DNA from: Aeoliella straminimaris
GTDB taxonomy: Bacteria; Planctomycetota; Planctomycetia; Pirellulales; Lacipirellulaceae
Length of the DNA stretch: 64,000 bases
Assembly (NCBI RefSeq): GCF_024054565.1
Contig: NZ_JAMXLR010000077.1
Location: 248,001-312,000 of the forward strand
Reading direction: 5' to 3'
This document shows positions 1 to 9,354 of the stretch, piece by piece. How positions within the stretch are numbered: position 1 is the stretch's first letter; every line of letters starts with the position of its first letter. Under the pieces are notes generated by a model. It saw only the letters and a program-made list of their open reading frames with translations, was not told the DNA's origin and searched no databases. The position numbers were made by a program, and so were the translations under genes.

Positions 1-754
1 AGTTCCCCGTGGGCAGACATTGGCCATCATCGGCGAGAGCGGTTGTGGCAAGACCGTGCTGCTCAAATCGCTGATCGGCCTGGTGCGACCGACCGGGGGG
101 CACGTCGCGTACGACGGTCAGCAGATCGACACGCTGAATGACAAGGAGCTGACCGCCCTGCGGACGCGTTATGGATTCGTGTTTCAGAACGCGGCGCTGT
201 TCGACAGCCTGACCATTGCCGACAACGTGGCGTTTCCGCTGCGAGAGCATCGCCGCATCGGGCAGGAGGAGGCCTATCATCAGGTCCGCGACGCCCTGGC
301 CATGGTGGGACTGCCCGCCAGTGTGATGGTCAAACGCCCGGCGGAACTGTCGGGCGGCATGCGCAAGCGCGTTGGCTTGGCGCGGGCGATCATCATGGAG
401 CCGGAAATCCTGCTGTACGACGAGCCGACCACGGGGCTCGATCCAATCATGAGCGACGTGATCAACGAATTGATTATCCGCACTCGCGAGCAAGCGGAAG
501 TGACAAGCATTGTCGTGACGCACGACATGACCAGTGCATTGAAGCTGGCCGACCGCATCGTCATGCTGTATCCCCTGGCACGGCTGGGGCAAGAGCAATC
601 GCAGATCATCTTCGACGGCACGACCGACGAGATCGAGCGGTGCAAAGACAAACGCGTGGCGCAGTTCCTGCGAGGCGAAGCAGGCGAACGCCTGCAGGAA
701 ATGCGCGATAGCCACGAATCCTCACGCATGCACACCGCCTTGCAAGACCGGTGA
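1..754 (+). CDS. ABC transporter ATP-binding protein, MlaF-like (5' truncated by window edge)
   Basis: This is the ATPase of an ABC transporter of the Mla/MCE type, which moves phospholipid or other lipid between membranes. The reading frame is open from base 2, so the true start lies before the window; about 25-30 N-terminal residues are missing. Visible motifs are Walker A GESGCGKT (bases 32-55), the Q-loop VFQNAALF, the signature LSGGMRKRVGLARA, Walker B ILLYDEPTTGLDP and the switch histidine in VVTHDM. The LSGGMRKRVGLARA signature is characteristic of MlaF-type ATPases. The MCE protein begins 17 bases after the stop, which supports the Mla assignment. The permease (MlaE-like) would be expected upstream, outside the window. 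The substrate is inferred from family only. Confidence 0.9.
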   Translation, partial: VPRGQTLAIIGESGCGKTVLLKSLIGLVRPTGGHVAYDGQQIDTLNDKELTALRTRYGFVFQNAALFDSLTIADNVAFPLREHRRIGQEEAYHQVRDALAMVGLPASVMVKRPAELSGGMRKRVGLARAIIMEPEILLYDEPTTGLDPIMSDVINELIIRTREQAEVTSIVVTHDMTSALKLADRIVMLYPLARLGQEQSQIIFDGTTDEIERCKDKRVAQFLRGEAGERLQEMRDSHESSRMHTALQDR

Positions 755-771
755 GCACGGAGTAAGCGACC

Positions 772-1932
772 ATGGACGAACGTAGAATGCAACGTCGGGT
801 GGGTTGGGTGGTGCTGTTTACCATCACCTTCCTGGGCATTTTGCTGGTGATCAACAACCCGGCAGCCTCGCCGTTTGGCAGTCGCGGGTACGAGTTCGAG
901 ATCGATGTGCCCAGCGCCCCTGGCGTGGCCATTAACACTCCCGTGCGTAAGGACGGTGTGCTGGTGGGTCGGGTGTCGGGGCTTGAGTGGACGGCCACGG
1001 GCGTACGGCTGAAGGTCCGCATCAACCGCGATGTGGTCATCTACGAGAACGACCAACCGCAAGTCGAGCCCTCCAGCATCTTCGGCGATGCGGTGGTCAC
1101 GTTCACGCGCAAGCCGGTGCTCGACGACCCCGACACTGGCGCCATGCAGCAACCGACCCTGCCCGGGGACAATCGCAAACCAATCCTCGCCGGTTCGGTG
1201 GTCGAAGGGCAGGTGACCGACGACCCGCTGACAGCCATTACCAAGCTGAATCAGAACCTGGGCCCCTCGATCGAAAAACTGGGCGAGGCGGGCGAAAAGG
1301 TGGCCATTCTGGCCGACAAGATGAACCAGGCGATCGGCGACGACATCAGCGGCACGCGGATCAGCCAGGTGCTCGACGAGGCCACCCTCACGCTACAGGA
1401 CTTCCGCCGTACCACGAACAACTTCGACCAACTGCTGGCCGACAACGAGCTGCGGGGACAGTTGGCCGACGCCCTGCGGGAGTTCCCCGGCTTGATGACC
1501 GATGCCCGCGGTACGCTGCAACGCGCCGGACAGACGCTCGCCAACTTCGACCAGGTAATCGGCAGCGCCGATCGTAACCTGCAGAACATCGAGGGACTGA
1601 CCGCTCCCTTGGGCGAGCGAGGCGAGGAGATCTCCGACCTGTTAATCTCGGCCATCGACAACCTCGACATCGTGATGAAGGACATGTCGCGATTCGCCGC
1701 TTCACTGAACAAGGGCGAGGGACTCCTGGGACGGCTGGTCCGCGACAAGAAACTCAGCAACGACGTCGACCTGCTGGTGCGCAACGCCACGGTACTGGTC
1801 TACAATGTGAACGAACGGGTGCGTGTCGACCTGGAACCGATCCTGTACAACGCGAGAGTCTTCACCGACAAGATCGCCCGCGAACCGGGACGCATTATCG
1901 GCGGTGCACTGAATCCCAGCATCGTGAAGTAG
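772..1932 (+). CDS. MCE/MlaD family protein
   Basis: This is the substrate-binding MCE component that partners the preceding ATPase. The 386-residue protein has one N-terminal membrane segment (about residues 10-30, VGWVVLFTITFLGILLVIN). An MCE domain follows at about 38-115, beginning YEFEIDVPSAPGV and including the VGRVSGLEW turn. A long, mostly helical C-terminal region (about 150-385) contains many heptad-like Leu/Ile positions. That layout is typical of MlaD-like proteins in planctomycetes, where the helical tail is longer than in E. coli MlaD. It probably sits anchored in the inner membrane and spans part of the periplasm. The ATG start lies 17 bases after the ATPase stop, consistent with one operon. 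Confidence 0.88.
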   Translation: MDERRMQRRVGWVVLFTITFLGILLVINNPAASPFGSRGYEFEIDVPSAPGVAINTPVRKDGVLVGRVSGLEWTATGVRLKVRINRDVVIYENDQPQVEPSSIFGDAVVTFTRKPVLDDPDTGAMQQPTLPGDNRKPILAGSVVEGQVTDDPLTAITKLNQNLGPSIEKLGEAGEKVAILADKMNQAIGDDISGTRISQVLDEATLTLQDFRRTTNNFDQLLADNELRGQLADALREFPGLMTDARGTLQRAGQTLANFDQVIGSADRNLQNIEGLTAPLGERGEEISDLLISAIDNLDIVMKDMSRFAASLNKGEGLLGRLVRDKKLSNDVDLLVRNATVLVYNVNERVRVDLEPILYNARVFTDKIAREPGRIIGGALNPSIVK

Positions 1933-1975
1933 CGTCCAGCGACGCCGATCCGAGTGCAGTTGGCACCGCATAGCC

Positions 1976-1993
1976 GACGAGCTACGCCTCGTC
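1976..1993. repeat. small hairpin between convergent genes
   Basis: A 6-bp perfect stem, GACGAG (1976-1981) with CTCGTC (1988-1993), has the loop ctacgc. It lies between the 3' ends of the MCE gene and the convergent PEGA gene. There is no T-run on either side, so it is not a standard intrinsic terminator. It may be a REP-type element or an attenuating structure. Confidence 0.35.
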
Positions 1994-2012
1994 CGCGAAA
2001 AACCCGGCTCCG

Positions 2013-2612
2013 CTAGGGCCAAGGCTCCGTAGGTGCCGGCGATGGGGCGGGAGTAAACCCGCCAGGCGGTGCGAGCGGCATCGACGGAGCGCCTTCGAAA
2101 GGCGAACCGGCATTGGGCACGCCTGGCTGCGTTACCACAGGGGCCCCCGTGCCCGAGGCCTGCATCACCTGGCCCGTTACCGTACGACTGCGAAGTTCCT
2201 CGCCACGGCGAATGACTTCTTCGACGGGCAGCATCATCTGCGGCTGCAGGTTGAAGCTTACCGTGCGGTCGTCGCGAATCTTGTGCAAGGCAAAGTTGTC
2301 GCTAACGAAGTCCAAGGGTGGCACCTGGTACCAGGGGGCGGGAATCGGTTGGTTGACGGTCAGCGTTTCGTAACCCGACTTGATCAAGCGAATTTCCCGT
2401 GTCCCGTAATAGGTAAAGTCCACCGAGCAGGGTGTGGTGCCGATCATCTGGTTATCGACATACACCAGCGCGCCAGGGGGATTGCTCCGCACGGTCAGGC
2501 GCCGCCGCACACAACCGGTGCTTGTCATCAGCACCAGGCACAGCAGCAACAACTGCGCAGCGCGCGGTTGCAGCAGGTGTGGGCGAATTGTGCAGGGGTT
2601 GGCCGTGTGCAT
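2013..2612 (-). CDS. PEGA domain lipoprotein
   Basis: The 200-residue protein is predicted to be an envelope lipoprotein. From the chosen ATG (2612) there is a short basic N-terminus, a hydrophobic stretch LLLLCLVLMTSTGC that is a lipobox with Cys as the lipid site, and then a PEGA domain. The PEGA signature is seen in LTVRSNPPGALVYVDNQMIG followed by TPCSVDFTYYGTREIRL. The remainder carries a Pro/Ala-rich tail. The frame stays open to 2732, but the additional 40 residues precede the lipoprotein signal and look non-coding. PEGA domains are found in surface-layer-associated proteins; the specific role is unknown. It is convergent with the MCE gene. Confidence 0.82.
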   Translation of the reverse strand: MHTANPCTIRPHLLQPRAAQLLLLCLVLMTSTGCVRRRLTVRSNPPGALVYVDNQMIGTTPCSVDFTYYGTREIRLIKSGYETLTVNQPIPAPWYQVPPLDFVSDNFALHKIRDDRTVSFNLQPQMMLPVEEVIRRGEELRSRTVTGQVMQASGTGAPVVTQPGVPNAGSPFEGAPSMPLAPPGGFTPAPSPAPTEPWP

Positions 2613-2875
2613 CGACAAGTCGAGTGAATGGAGAAGCTGCCAGCTGGAACGGGGCGGCGGAGTATAGCGGCCAAGTGGGGTGCGCGGCCAGAGCGAATGT
2701 CCTGCTAGCAAAGCGGTGAATACCTGCGGCAACTTCGGTTGTCCCCACCGTGCTCAGCCCCTGCGTTTAGGGCAAAAAAGTGGTTCGCTATCACTTCGCA
2801 CGTCAAGCGGTTAAAATGCTAGGTGGCAGCCCGGTCCCTGCTCGTCCGCCATCCCGTGACCTTTTCCCAACCTCA

Positions 2876-4090
2876 ATGGCTATCCCTAAGACAACGTCTC
2901 CCGATGCGAGCACCTTTGAGGTGAACCATGCAGCCCTGTCGGATCTGGGCATGCGCCGGGCGAATAACCAGGATGCCATGGCCGTGGCCGAGGCCGACGA
3001 GCAGCAGTTCCAGGTGCGGGGGCACTTCTACATGGTGGCCGACGGCATGGGAGCCCACGCGGCCGGCGAACTCGCCAGCAAGTTGGCCGTCGACAACGTA
3101 CCGCACACCTATCACAAGCTTCGTTCGCTGACACCGCCGGCCGCCTTGCGCCAAGCCGTACATAAGGCGAACAAGCTGATCTTCGACAAGGGGCAGTCGG
3201 CCGCCGAATTCAACGGCATGGGCACCACCTGCAGTTGCCTGGTGCTGTTGCCCAATGCCGCGCTGATTGCCCATGTGGGCGATAGCCGCGTCTATCGCTT
3301 GCGCTGCAACGACCTGGAGCAACTGACATTCGATCACAGCCTGGTGTGGGAAATGGCGGCCGCCAGCGATACGGCCGACGAAAACGTGCCAGCCTGCATC
3401 CCCAAGAACGTGATCACTCGCTCGCTGGGGCCGCACCCGATGGTGAACGTCGACCTGGAAGGACCATACGACGTTTGTCCCGGCGACAAATTCCTGCTGT
3501 GCAGCGACGGGCTGACCGGCGTGGTGGATAACGATCTGATGGCCACGCTGCTGGCGTGTCTCGAGCCCGACGAAGCGGCCGCCACGTTGGTGGATATCGC
3601 CAACCTGCGAGGTGGGCCCGACAACATAACCGTGATCGTGGCCAAGGTGTCGGGCGACAATACCGCGGTTTGCGCCGACAATGGCAAGCCACCCTGCTGC
3701 GGCGGCGACAACGACCGCGGATGGCTCGGCAAGCTGTTCGGCTGGATGTTCGGTGCCGCCGCCGGGCCGCAAGCGTACCACGAACTGGGCGGTCCTTACG
3801 GTAACGGTCCGTACCGCCATTACGAAAGCCATCCGACCACGACGGCCGTCGAAATGGCCGGACTGTGTCGCGAGTTGGGCGAACTCGAGCACGTCGAGCA
3901 CTCGCCGCTGGCCGGTTGCGACGGCATCAACTGGTCGGCGTTCCACGAGCAATGCTCCCAGGGCCAGCAGGCCAGCGATGCCAAGGAGCCCACCCGGGCC
4001 ATCCAGCTCTACGCCAAGGCGATTCGTACGCTGATGGAAGAGGTCCGGCGTCACGACGCCACCGCGGCCAGCGAAGATAGCGTGGTGTAA
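2876..4090 (+). CDS. PP2C-family serine/threonine protein phosphatase
   Basis: This is a metal-dependent phosphatase that removes phosphate from Ser/Thr residues. From the ATG at 2876 (404 residues) the PP2C motifs are all present: SDLGMRRANNQD, MVADGMGAHAAGELAS (metal-binding Asp and Gly), GMGTTCSCLVLLP, AHVGDSRVYRLR, LLCSDGLTGVVDNDLM and GGPDNITVIVAKV. The catalytic domain covers about residues 15-265. A C-terminal extension of about 140 residues follows, first Gly/Tyr/His-rich and then helical, with no family I can name. An upstream in-frame GTG at 2780 would add 32 residues with no homology or signal, so it was not used. No Hanks-type kinase gene lies in the window, so its partner kinase is elsewhere. 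Confidence 0.9.
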   Translation: MAIPKTTSPDASTFEVNHAALSDLGMRRANNQDAMAVAEADEQQFQVRGHFYMVADGMGAHAAGELASKLAVDNVPHTYHKLRSLTPPAALRQAVHKANKLIFDKGQSAAEFNGMGTTCSCLVLLPNAALIAHVGDSRVYRLRCNDLEQLTFDHSLVWEMAAASDTADENVPACIPKNVITRSLGPHPMVNVDLEGPYDVCPGDKFLLCSDGLTGVVDNDLMATLLACLEPDEAAATLVDIANLRGGPDNITVIVAKVSGDNTAVCADNGKPPCCGGDNDRGWLGKLFGWMFGAAAGPQAYHELGGPYGNGPYRHYESHPTTTAVEMAGLCRELGELEHVEHSPLAGCDGINWSAFHEQCSQGQQASDAKEPTRAIQLYAKAIRTLMEEVRRHDATAASEDSVV

Positions 4091-4291
4091 ATCACTATCG
4101 CCGCCGGCAGTGCTAGCACGCCCGGAACTGTCGTTTGCTAACTTGCCCCGGCCTGCTACAGTTCCGCCAGCACTTCTATCTTGGAAGTTCCTCAAGAGAA
4201 GCTGGTGGTTGCTTTATCCCACAAATGGATAAGTGACGAAGTTACTCTTAAGTCGTCCCGTAGTGTTCCCTTTTGCGTTGGTGCCCCGGCT

Positions 4292-5473
4292 GTGCGCATC
4301 CTCACCAAGTACGTCCTCGGCGAACTGCTCAAAGTGTTCTTTATCACGCTCGGCGTGATGACGCTGATGATGTTCGTCGGTTTGTTGGGCAAGCAGGCCG
4401 TGGACGTGGGGCTGGGACTCGGCGGACTGCTGCAACTGACGCCGTATATCCTGCCCGAAGCCATGCAGTTCACGCTGCCTGGCGCATTGCTGCTGGCCGT
4501 CACCGGCGTGTACGGCCGCATTGCCAGCTCCAACGAACTGGTGGCCGTCAAATCGATGGGCATCTCGCCCATGGTGCTGGTCTGGCCCACGCTGGTGTTG
4601 TCGGTGCTGGTGAGCTTTACCGGCGTGTGGCTCAACGACCTGGCTGTTTCGTGGGGACGTCGCGGACAGGACCGCGTGATCCTCGAGTCGATGGAAGCCA
4701 TCGCCTATGGCCAGCTACGCACGCGGGGCAGCTTCGAATATCGGGACTTCACGATGCACGTTGCAGGCGTGGAAGGGCGGACGTTAATCGGACCTCAGAT
4801 CCTGATCAAACACCCTGGCGAAGTGCCCGAAGGAATCACGGCCGAGACGGCAGAGTTCACCGCCGATACCGAGAACGGCAAGCTTGCCATCCGGATGCGG
4901 AATCCAGAAGTCGAGGGGCGGGTCTTTCGCGGCTATCAGCCTGGTGTGTTCCAGCAGGAATGGCCACTGGATGAACTGCTGGACCTCAAGCGGAGGCATC
5001 GCAGCCCATCGGACTACGCCCTGGCCGAAATTGGCGATGCCAAGCAGGAAGAGCAGGAAACCATTCGCAAGGTGCAGCAGGACATGAGCACCGAAGCGGC
5101 CTTCGCTATGCTGACGGGCGAGTTCGACCAGCTTTCGGACGACGCCTGGCGGTCGCAGGATCGGGTGATTCGCAACTCAGAAAACCGCCTGAACCGTTTT
5201 TACACCGAGCCTTACCGGCGGTGGTCGAACGGCTTCAGTTGCCTGGCGTTTGTCGCCGTGGGCATACCGGTGGCCGTGTGGCTCCGCAAAGGGGAGATGC
5301 TGGCCAGCTTCTTCGCCTGTTTCCTGCCAATTCTACTGGTCTACTATCCGATGCTCATCGGCACCGTCGAGGCCGCCAAAAAGGGGAACCTGCCCCCGCA
5401 ATGCGTCTGGCTGGGTAACATCGTGTTGCTGATAGTGGGCGCCTATTTGATGCGCAAGGAAGTCCGGCACTAA
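4292..5473 (+). CDS. LptF/LptG family lipid/LPS export permease
   Basis: This is a YjgP/YjgQ-family membrane permease. In Gram-negative bacteria these form the LptB2FG transporter that extracts lipopolysaccharide for delivery to the outer membrane. From GTG 4292 the protein starts VRILTKYVLGELLKVF, the usual LptF/G opening. It has three N-terminal membrane helices (about residues 14-115), a large soluble beta-jellyroll-type domain (about 120-300) and three C-terminal helices (FSCLAFVAVGIPVAVWL, FFACFLPILLVYYPM, LGNIVLLIVGAYL). The frame is open upstream to a TTG at 4181, but those 37 residues look unlike the family. Only one of the two expected permease genes is here. Confidence 0.85.
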   Translation: MRILTKYVLGELLKVFFITLGVMTLMMFVGLLGKQAVDVGLGLGGLLQLTPYILPEAMQFTLPGALLLAVTGVYGRIASSNELVAVKSMGISPMVLVWPTLVLSVLVSFTGVWLNDLAVSWGRRGQDRVILESMEAIAYGQLRTRGSFEYRDFTMHVAGVEGRTLIGPQILIKHPGEVPEGITAETAEFTADTENGKLAIRMRNPEVEGRVFRGYQPGVFQQEWPLDELLDLKRRHRSPSDYALAEIGDAKQEEQETIRKVQQDMSTEAAFAMLTGEFDQLSDDAWRSQDRVIRNSENRLNRFYTEPYRRWSNGFSCLAFVAVGIPVAVWLRKGEMLASFFACFLPILLVYYPMLIGTVEAAKKGNLPPQCVWLGNIVLLIVGAYLMRKEVRH

Positions 5474-5499
5474 CGGGTGGTGAACGACCGATCGTCTTC

Positions 5500-5563
5500 G
5501 TAGCCGGGTTTGCAAGAACTCGGACTGTCATGGAGCGCACCGAATTCTTGCGAATCCGGCTAC
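5500..5563. repeat. REP-like paired palindrome (GTAG-headed inverted repeat)
   Basis: Left arm 5500-5523 (begins GTAGCCGGGTTTGCAAGAA) and right arm 5540-5563 (ends GAATCCGGCTAC) are inverted copies, 21 of 24 positions complementary by eye, separated by 16 bases. Each arm also folds on itself as CCGNATTC with GAATNCGG around a 4-base loop. The GTAG tetranucleotide at the foot of each hairpin is the hallmark of REP/BIME elements handled by RAYT transposases; a RAYT gene is present at 47757. It lies between the LptF/G gene and the histidine kinase gene, and helps exclude the longer kinase start. Confidence 0.65.
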
Positions 5564-5710
5564 CGGCTCTTTGCTAGCACTCGCTCAATCTATCTTGCCG
5601 CGGCTTGGCGAACGTTGGTAGACTTCCACTTGTGTGGACTCACGGACGAGTCCTCGACGCGTTATACGTGGGCGATGCCCGGAACCATCGCCACGCTCGT
5701 CGCTGCGACA

Positions 5711-5716
5711 AGGAGG
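5711..5716 (+). promoter_or_regulatory. ribosome binding site fixing a TTG start
   Basis: AGGAGG lies six bases before TTG 5723. It is the only strong Shine-Dalgarno sequence in the upstream part of the kinase reading frame and decides the start. Confidence 0.75.
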
Positions 5717-5722
5717 TCGCCG

Positions 5723-7360
5723 TTGATCTCGCACTGGCCGATTCGCCTGAAACTTCGCGTAGGACTCGGCTTGATGGCCGTAAGTCTCTGCTTGCTGTTC
5801 GGGGCTGCGCTGTATGGTCTGTACGCCTACCGTGGCCTGGTGAAGAGCCTCAGCGCCCGCTCGCAAGAACTGCCGTTGGCGGACGAGCTGAGTGTGCACG
5901 TGGGCAACCTGCGGGTAATCCTGGCCGAGGCCAAGCAGCGGATCAACAGCCATAACGAAATCGAGTTCGGTACCTTCGAGCCGCTGGCCAATTCAGGGTT
6001 AACGGACAAATTAACCGCCAAGAACGAAACCCAACTGGCGGTGTTCCGCGAAAGATATCGCCAGGAGTTCGATGAGTTCATCATCACCCTGGCCGCTTAT
6101 TGCGATCGCCTGGACGCCAACAGCCGGCGAGCCGGCGCCCGCATTGGCGACGACCAGGCCGAGCGAGCCACCATTAAGCAAATCCGCGCCGTGCTCGACC
6201 AGTTGGAGAAGGACCATCCACTGGAAGACTGGGTGCACGACGACCTCAGTTCGCTGGAAGAGAAGATCGATCGCTTGCGGCAACTGGCCGGCGAACTGCC
6301 GAGCCACTTGCGCAAACGATTGCAGCGTCTGGCCGGCGAAGTGCGAACGCAGTATCGCCTGGCGATTCCGCTGGCGTGGGTCACGTTCCTGCTGTCCGCC
6401 CTGGTGATGGGCATGGCGATTGTCGTGTTCCGCAAGACGATCGCGCGGCCCCTTCACATTCTGGTGGCCGGTTCGCGACGGGTCGCGGCGGGCGATTTTC
6501 AGCATCGCATCGCCCTCGACACCCGCGACGAGATGGGCGAGTTGGCCGTGGCCATGAACGACATGACGGCGCGGTTCCAAGAAACCCGCGACGACCTCGA
6601 TCGCCAGGTGCAGGACCGCACCCGCGAGGTCGTGCGCAGCGAACAACTGGCCAGCGTCGGGTTCCTGGCCGCCGGCGTCGCGCATGAGATCAACAACCCG
6701 CTGGCGTCGATCGCCCTGTGCAGCGAGTCGCTTGAGGGGCGAGTCAAGCAAATCTTCAGCGACGATGGCGGCGAGCCGAGTCCGGAACGGGCCGTCGTGA
6801 TCAGCTACCTGGAGATGATTCAGAAGGAAGCGTTCCGCTGCAAGCAGATCACCGAGAAGCTGCTCGATTTCTCCCGCATGGGCGACTCGCAGCGGCACGC
6901 CACGGAGCTTCGCGACCTGGTGGCTGGTGTGATTGAGATGCTGCAGCATCTGGGACGTTACAACAACAAACACGTCCGGCTGGAGCCGGGCGAGCCCGTG
7001 ATTGCCGACGTCAATCCGCAGGAAATGAAACAGGTGGTGCTGAACCTGATCACCAATGGGCTGGACAGCCTGGACGAAGGTGGCGAGGTGACCGTCGCCG
7101 TCGAACGAGTGGGCAACGAAGCCCGCATCGTGGTCCGCGACCAGGGTTGCGGTATGACCGAGGAAGTCATCAAGCACCTGTTCGAGCCGTTCTTTACCCG
7201 CCGACGGGGAGGGCAGGGGACCGGGCTCGGACTGTCGATTACCTACCGAATTGTCAACGAACACGGCGGCCGCATCATCGCCACCAGCGAAGGCCTGAAC
7301 CAGGGTTCGCAGTTCATTGTGACGCTGCCCGCCACCACCATGGTCGGCCAAGCAGCCTGA
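5723..7360 (+). CDS. sensor histidine kinase (NtrB/AtoS-like, HAMP)
   Basis: This is the membrane sensor kinase of a two-component pair with the next gene. From TTG 5723 (545 residues; strong AGGAGG six bases upstream) there are two membrane helices, at about 11-33 and 213-236, flanking a 180-residue helical extracytoplasmic sensor. A HAMP linker follows (about 237-289), then a HisKA domain with the phosphoacceptor His321 in GVAHEINNPLAS. The HATPase domain has the N box (VVLNLITNGLDSL), G1 (VRDQGCGM), F box (FEPFFTRR) and G2 (GTGLGLS). The longer frame back to TTG 5510 runs through a palindromic repeat and was rejected. The signal sensed is unknown. The partner regulator begins 50 bases downstream. 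Confidence 0.9.
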   Translation: MISHWPIRLKLRVGLGLMAVSLCLLFGAALYGLYAYRGLVKSLSARSQELPLADELSVHVGNLRVILAEAKQRINSHNEIEFGTFEPLANSGLTDKLTAKNETQLAVFRERYRQEFDEFIITLAAYCDRLDANSRRAGARIGDDQAERATIKQIRAVLDQLEKDHPLEDWVHDDLSSLEEKIDRLRQLAGELPSHLRKRLQRLAGEVRTQYRLAIPLAWVTFLLSALVMGMAIVVFRKTIARPLHILVAGSRRVAAGDFQHRIALDTRDEMGELAVAMNDMTARFQETRDDLDRQVQDRTREVVRSEQLASVGFLAAGVAHEINNPLASIALCSESLEGRVKQIFSDDGGEPSPERAVVISYLEMIQKEAFRCKQITEKLLDFSRMGDSQRHATELRDLVAGVIEMLQHLGRYNNKHVRLEPGEPVIADVNPQEMKQVVLNLITNGLDSLDEGGEVTVAVERVGNEARIVVRDQGCGMTEEVIKHLFEPFFTRRRGGQGTGLGLSITYRIVNEHGGRIIATSEGLNQGSQFIVTLPATTMVGQAA

Positions 7361-7410
7361 ACCGCGACACCAACCTCAAATCACTCCCAATAGCTAGCGC
7401 CTAATTCCCA

Positions 7411-8811
7411 ATGCCTCCCACTGCCAATATGAAATCTGAAGACAAACCTCAAGGGCTGACGATGTTGTTCGCGGACGACGAGCGTTCGCTGCAAGAGATC
7501 ATGAAGCTCGAACTGCCGCTGATGGGCCACCGGGTCACAGTATGCCCCGATGGATTGACTGCCGCGGCGGCGTTGGAAAAGGACAACTTCGACTGCATTC
7601 TGGTCGACCTCGACATGCCCGGCATGAGCGGCATCGACGTGATCGCCAAGGCCAAGCAGTTGTGCCCCAGCACCGAGGCCATCGTGCTCACCGGCAAGGG
7701 CACGGTCGATACGGCCATTGCCGCCTTGCGGCACGGTGCGTTCGACTACCTGACCAAACCCTGCACGATGGTCGAGCTGGAAGCATTGCTCAAACGCGTG
7801 CAGGACAAACGCGAACTGACCAACAAGTACTATGCGTTGGTACATCGGCTGAAGAACATCGAGGGCACGCCCAAGCTGATTGGCGACACGCCCGGCATGA
7901 AGCAGGTGCAGACGATGATCGCCAAGGTGGCGCCGACCGATTCGACCGTGCTGATCCTCGGCGAGACCGGCACCGGCAAGGAACTGGTCGCCCGCGCGGT
8001 GCACGAAAACAGCACGCGGGCCGGTAAGCCCTTTGTCGCCGTGAACTGTGGCGCACTGCCAGAGACATTGATCGAGAGCGAACTGTTCGGCCACGCCAAG
8101 GGTTCGTTCACCGGTGCGGACGACCATCGTACCGGTTTGTTCGAAGTGGCCACCGGCGGCACCATCTTCCTGGACGAAATTGGCGAGCTGCCCAAGAGCA
8201 TGCAGGCCAAGCTGCTGCGAGTATTGGAGAGTCGCGAGATCCGCCGCGTGGGTGAAAACAAGACCGTGATGGTCGACGTCCGCGTGGTGTGCGCGACGCA
8301 CCGCAACCTGGAAGAGATGGTGGCCGAGGAAGAGTTCCGCGAAGACTTGATGTACCGCATCAACACGTTCGAGATTCACCTGCCGTCGCTCCGCGAACGG
8401 ATCGACGACATTCCCCAACTGGCCGGCCACCTGCTACGGCGGTTCCGTCCCTCGGGCAAGGCGTTCGATCACGAACTGACCGACGGCGCGGTGCAGGCGC
8501 TCAAGGCTCATGTGTGGCCCGGCAACGTCCGCGAACTGGCCAATGTGATCGAGCACGCCACGATTCTGTGCGATGCGGGTCCCATCGACACCGAGCACCT
8601 GCCGCAGCACTTCAACCGTCGCCAACTTAGCGGCGGCGCCAAGTCGCAGTTGGGGCCGATGACTTTGCGCGAGCTGGAAATGGAAGCCATCCACCAATCG
8701 CTCGACCGTCACGCAGGCAACAAGCCGAAGGCCGCCGAAGAGCTCGGCATCAGCCTCAAGACGCTTTACAACAAGCTGAACCAAAGCAGCGGACTGGAGA
8801 AGTCGGCATAG
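7411..8811 (+). CDS. sigma-54-dependent response regulator (NtrC family)
   Basis: This bacterial enhancer-binding protein, once phosphorylated by the upstream kinase, drives sigma-54 RNA polymerase. Domains in order are a receiver (about 15-130) with phosphoacceptor Asp66 in LVDLDMPGMSG and Lys116, an AAA+ domain (about 155-380) and a C-terminal Fis-type helix-turn-helix (about 430-460, ending AAEELGISLKTLYNKLNQ). The AAA+ domain has Walker A GETGTGKE, the sigma-54 contact loop GSFTGA at 231-236 (usual form GAFTGA) and Walker B GGTIFLDEIGEL. A second in-frame ATG at 7429 is an equally possible start. Its targets are unknown; one strong sigma-54-type promoter is present at about 55.2 kb. Confidence 0.93.
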   Translation: MPPTANMKSEDKPQGLTMLFADDERSLQEIMKLELPLMGHRVTVCPDGLTAAAALEKDNFDCILVDLDMPGMSGIDVIAKAKQLCPSTEAIVLTGKGTVDTAIAALRHGAFDYLTKPCTMVELEALLKRVQDKRELTNKYYALVHRLKNIEGTPKLIGDTPGMKQVQTMIAKVAPTDSTVLILGETGTGKELVARAVHENSTRAGKPFVAVNCGALPETLIESELFGHAKGSFTGADDHRTGLFEVATGGTIFLDEIGELPKSMQAKLLRVLESREIRRVGENKTVMVDVRVVCATHRNLEEMVAEEEFREDLMYRINTFEIHLPSLRERIDDIPQLAGHLLRRFRPSGKAFDHELTDGAVQALKAHVWPGNVRELANVIEHATILCDAGPIDTEHLPQHFNRRQLSGGAKSQLGPMTLRELEMEAIHQSLDRHAGNKPKAAEELGISLKTLYNKLNQSSGLEKSA

Positions 8812-8839
8812 TCTTGGTGCTTGGCGGCGCTAGATCAGT

Positions 8840-8880
8840 CGCGGATTCGCACGGATTTTGGCGGATAGACGCGGATCGGA
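8840..8880 (+). repeat. GCGGAT-rich inverted repeat, left copy
   Basis: This starts CGCGGATTCGCACGGATT and ends ACGCGGATCGGA. It matches the reverse complement of 9355-9395 at about 33 of 41 positions, counted by eye. Clusters of GCGGAT units are common in planctomycete and verrucomicrobial intergenic DNA; the function is unknown. Confidence 0.6.
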
Positions 8881-9354
8881 GGTCGGCTACGCGTCAATCC
8901 AGTGGAGACCGCCTCCGCCGAAATCGCAAGTCTTGTGAAACGACTTCGCACCGCTGAGTGCTGTGTCCACATCTAGAATCCAGTGGCTGGGATAATCTCC
9001 CACTTGGCCACCGACTAACAACTACTCGTCCCGACTATTGCTCTCTTGTTGGTAAATGGCTGTCGGAAATCGCTCGTTATTGATCGAGCCTGTAACGAGA
9101 TTGCGGTCGTTCCCTCCGCCACCTGCCAATCATGTTTCAAGATTGGCCGTGTGGGGTATCAGATACAGATCGTTACGACTCTGTTCGTCTGGTTCTCGAA
9201 TCGCCTTGGCAACGTGCTCCCAAGTGGGGTTGGATTTGTCGTTGCTACGGAGGCGGGGACCATCCCAAACACAAACGGTGAGAAGTTCAACGGCCACAGT
9301 TTATTCCCGGCCGCCTGTCCAAGCGTGTTGGTGAGACAATGAATTGCGTTCCAC

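Noticed and set aside
576..592. sigma-54-like TGGCACG-N4-GGGCA inside the ABC ATPase gene
   Set aside because: The -12 part is poor and the match lies within coding sequence of a GC-rich genome, where such matches occur by chance.
280..1152. 290-codon minus-strand ORF opposite the Mla genes
   Set aside because: It is the mirror of two well-supported plus-strand genes and has no domain, signal or ribosome site.
9046..9342. 98-codon ORF in the gap before lexA
   Set aside because: No ribosome site, no recognisable domain and irregular composition; it also lies inside the inverted-repeat interval.
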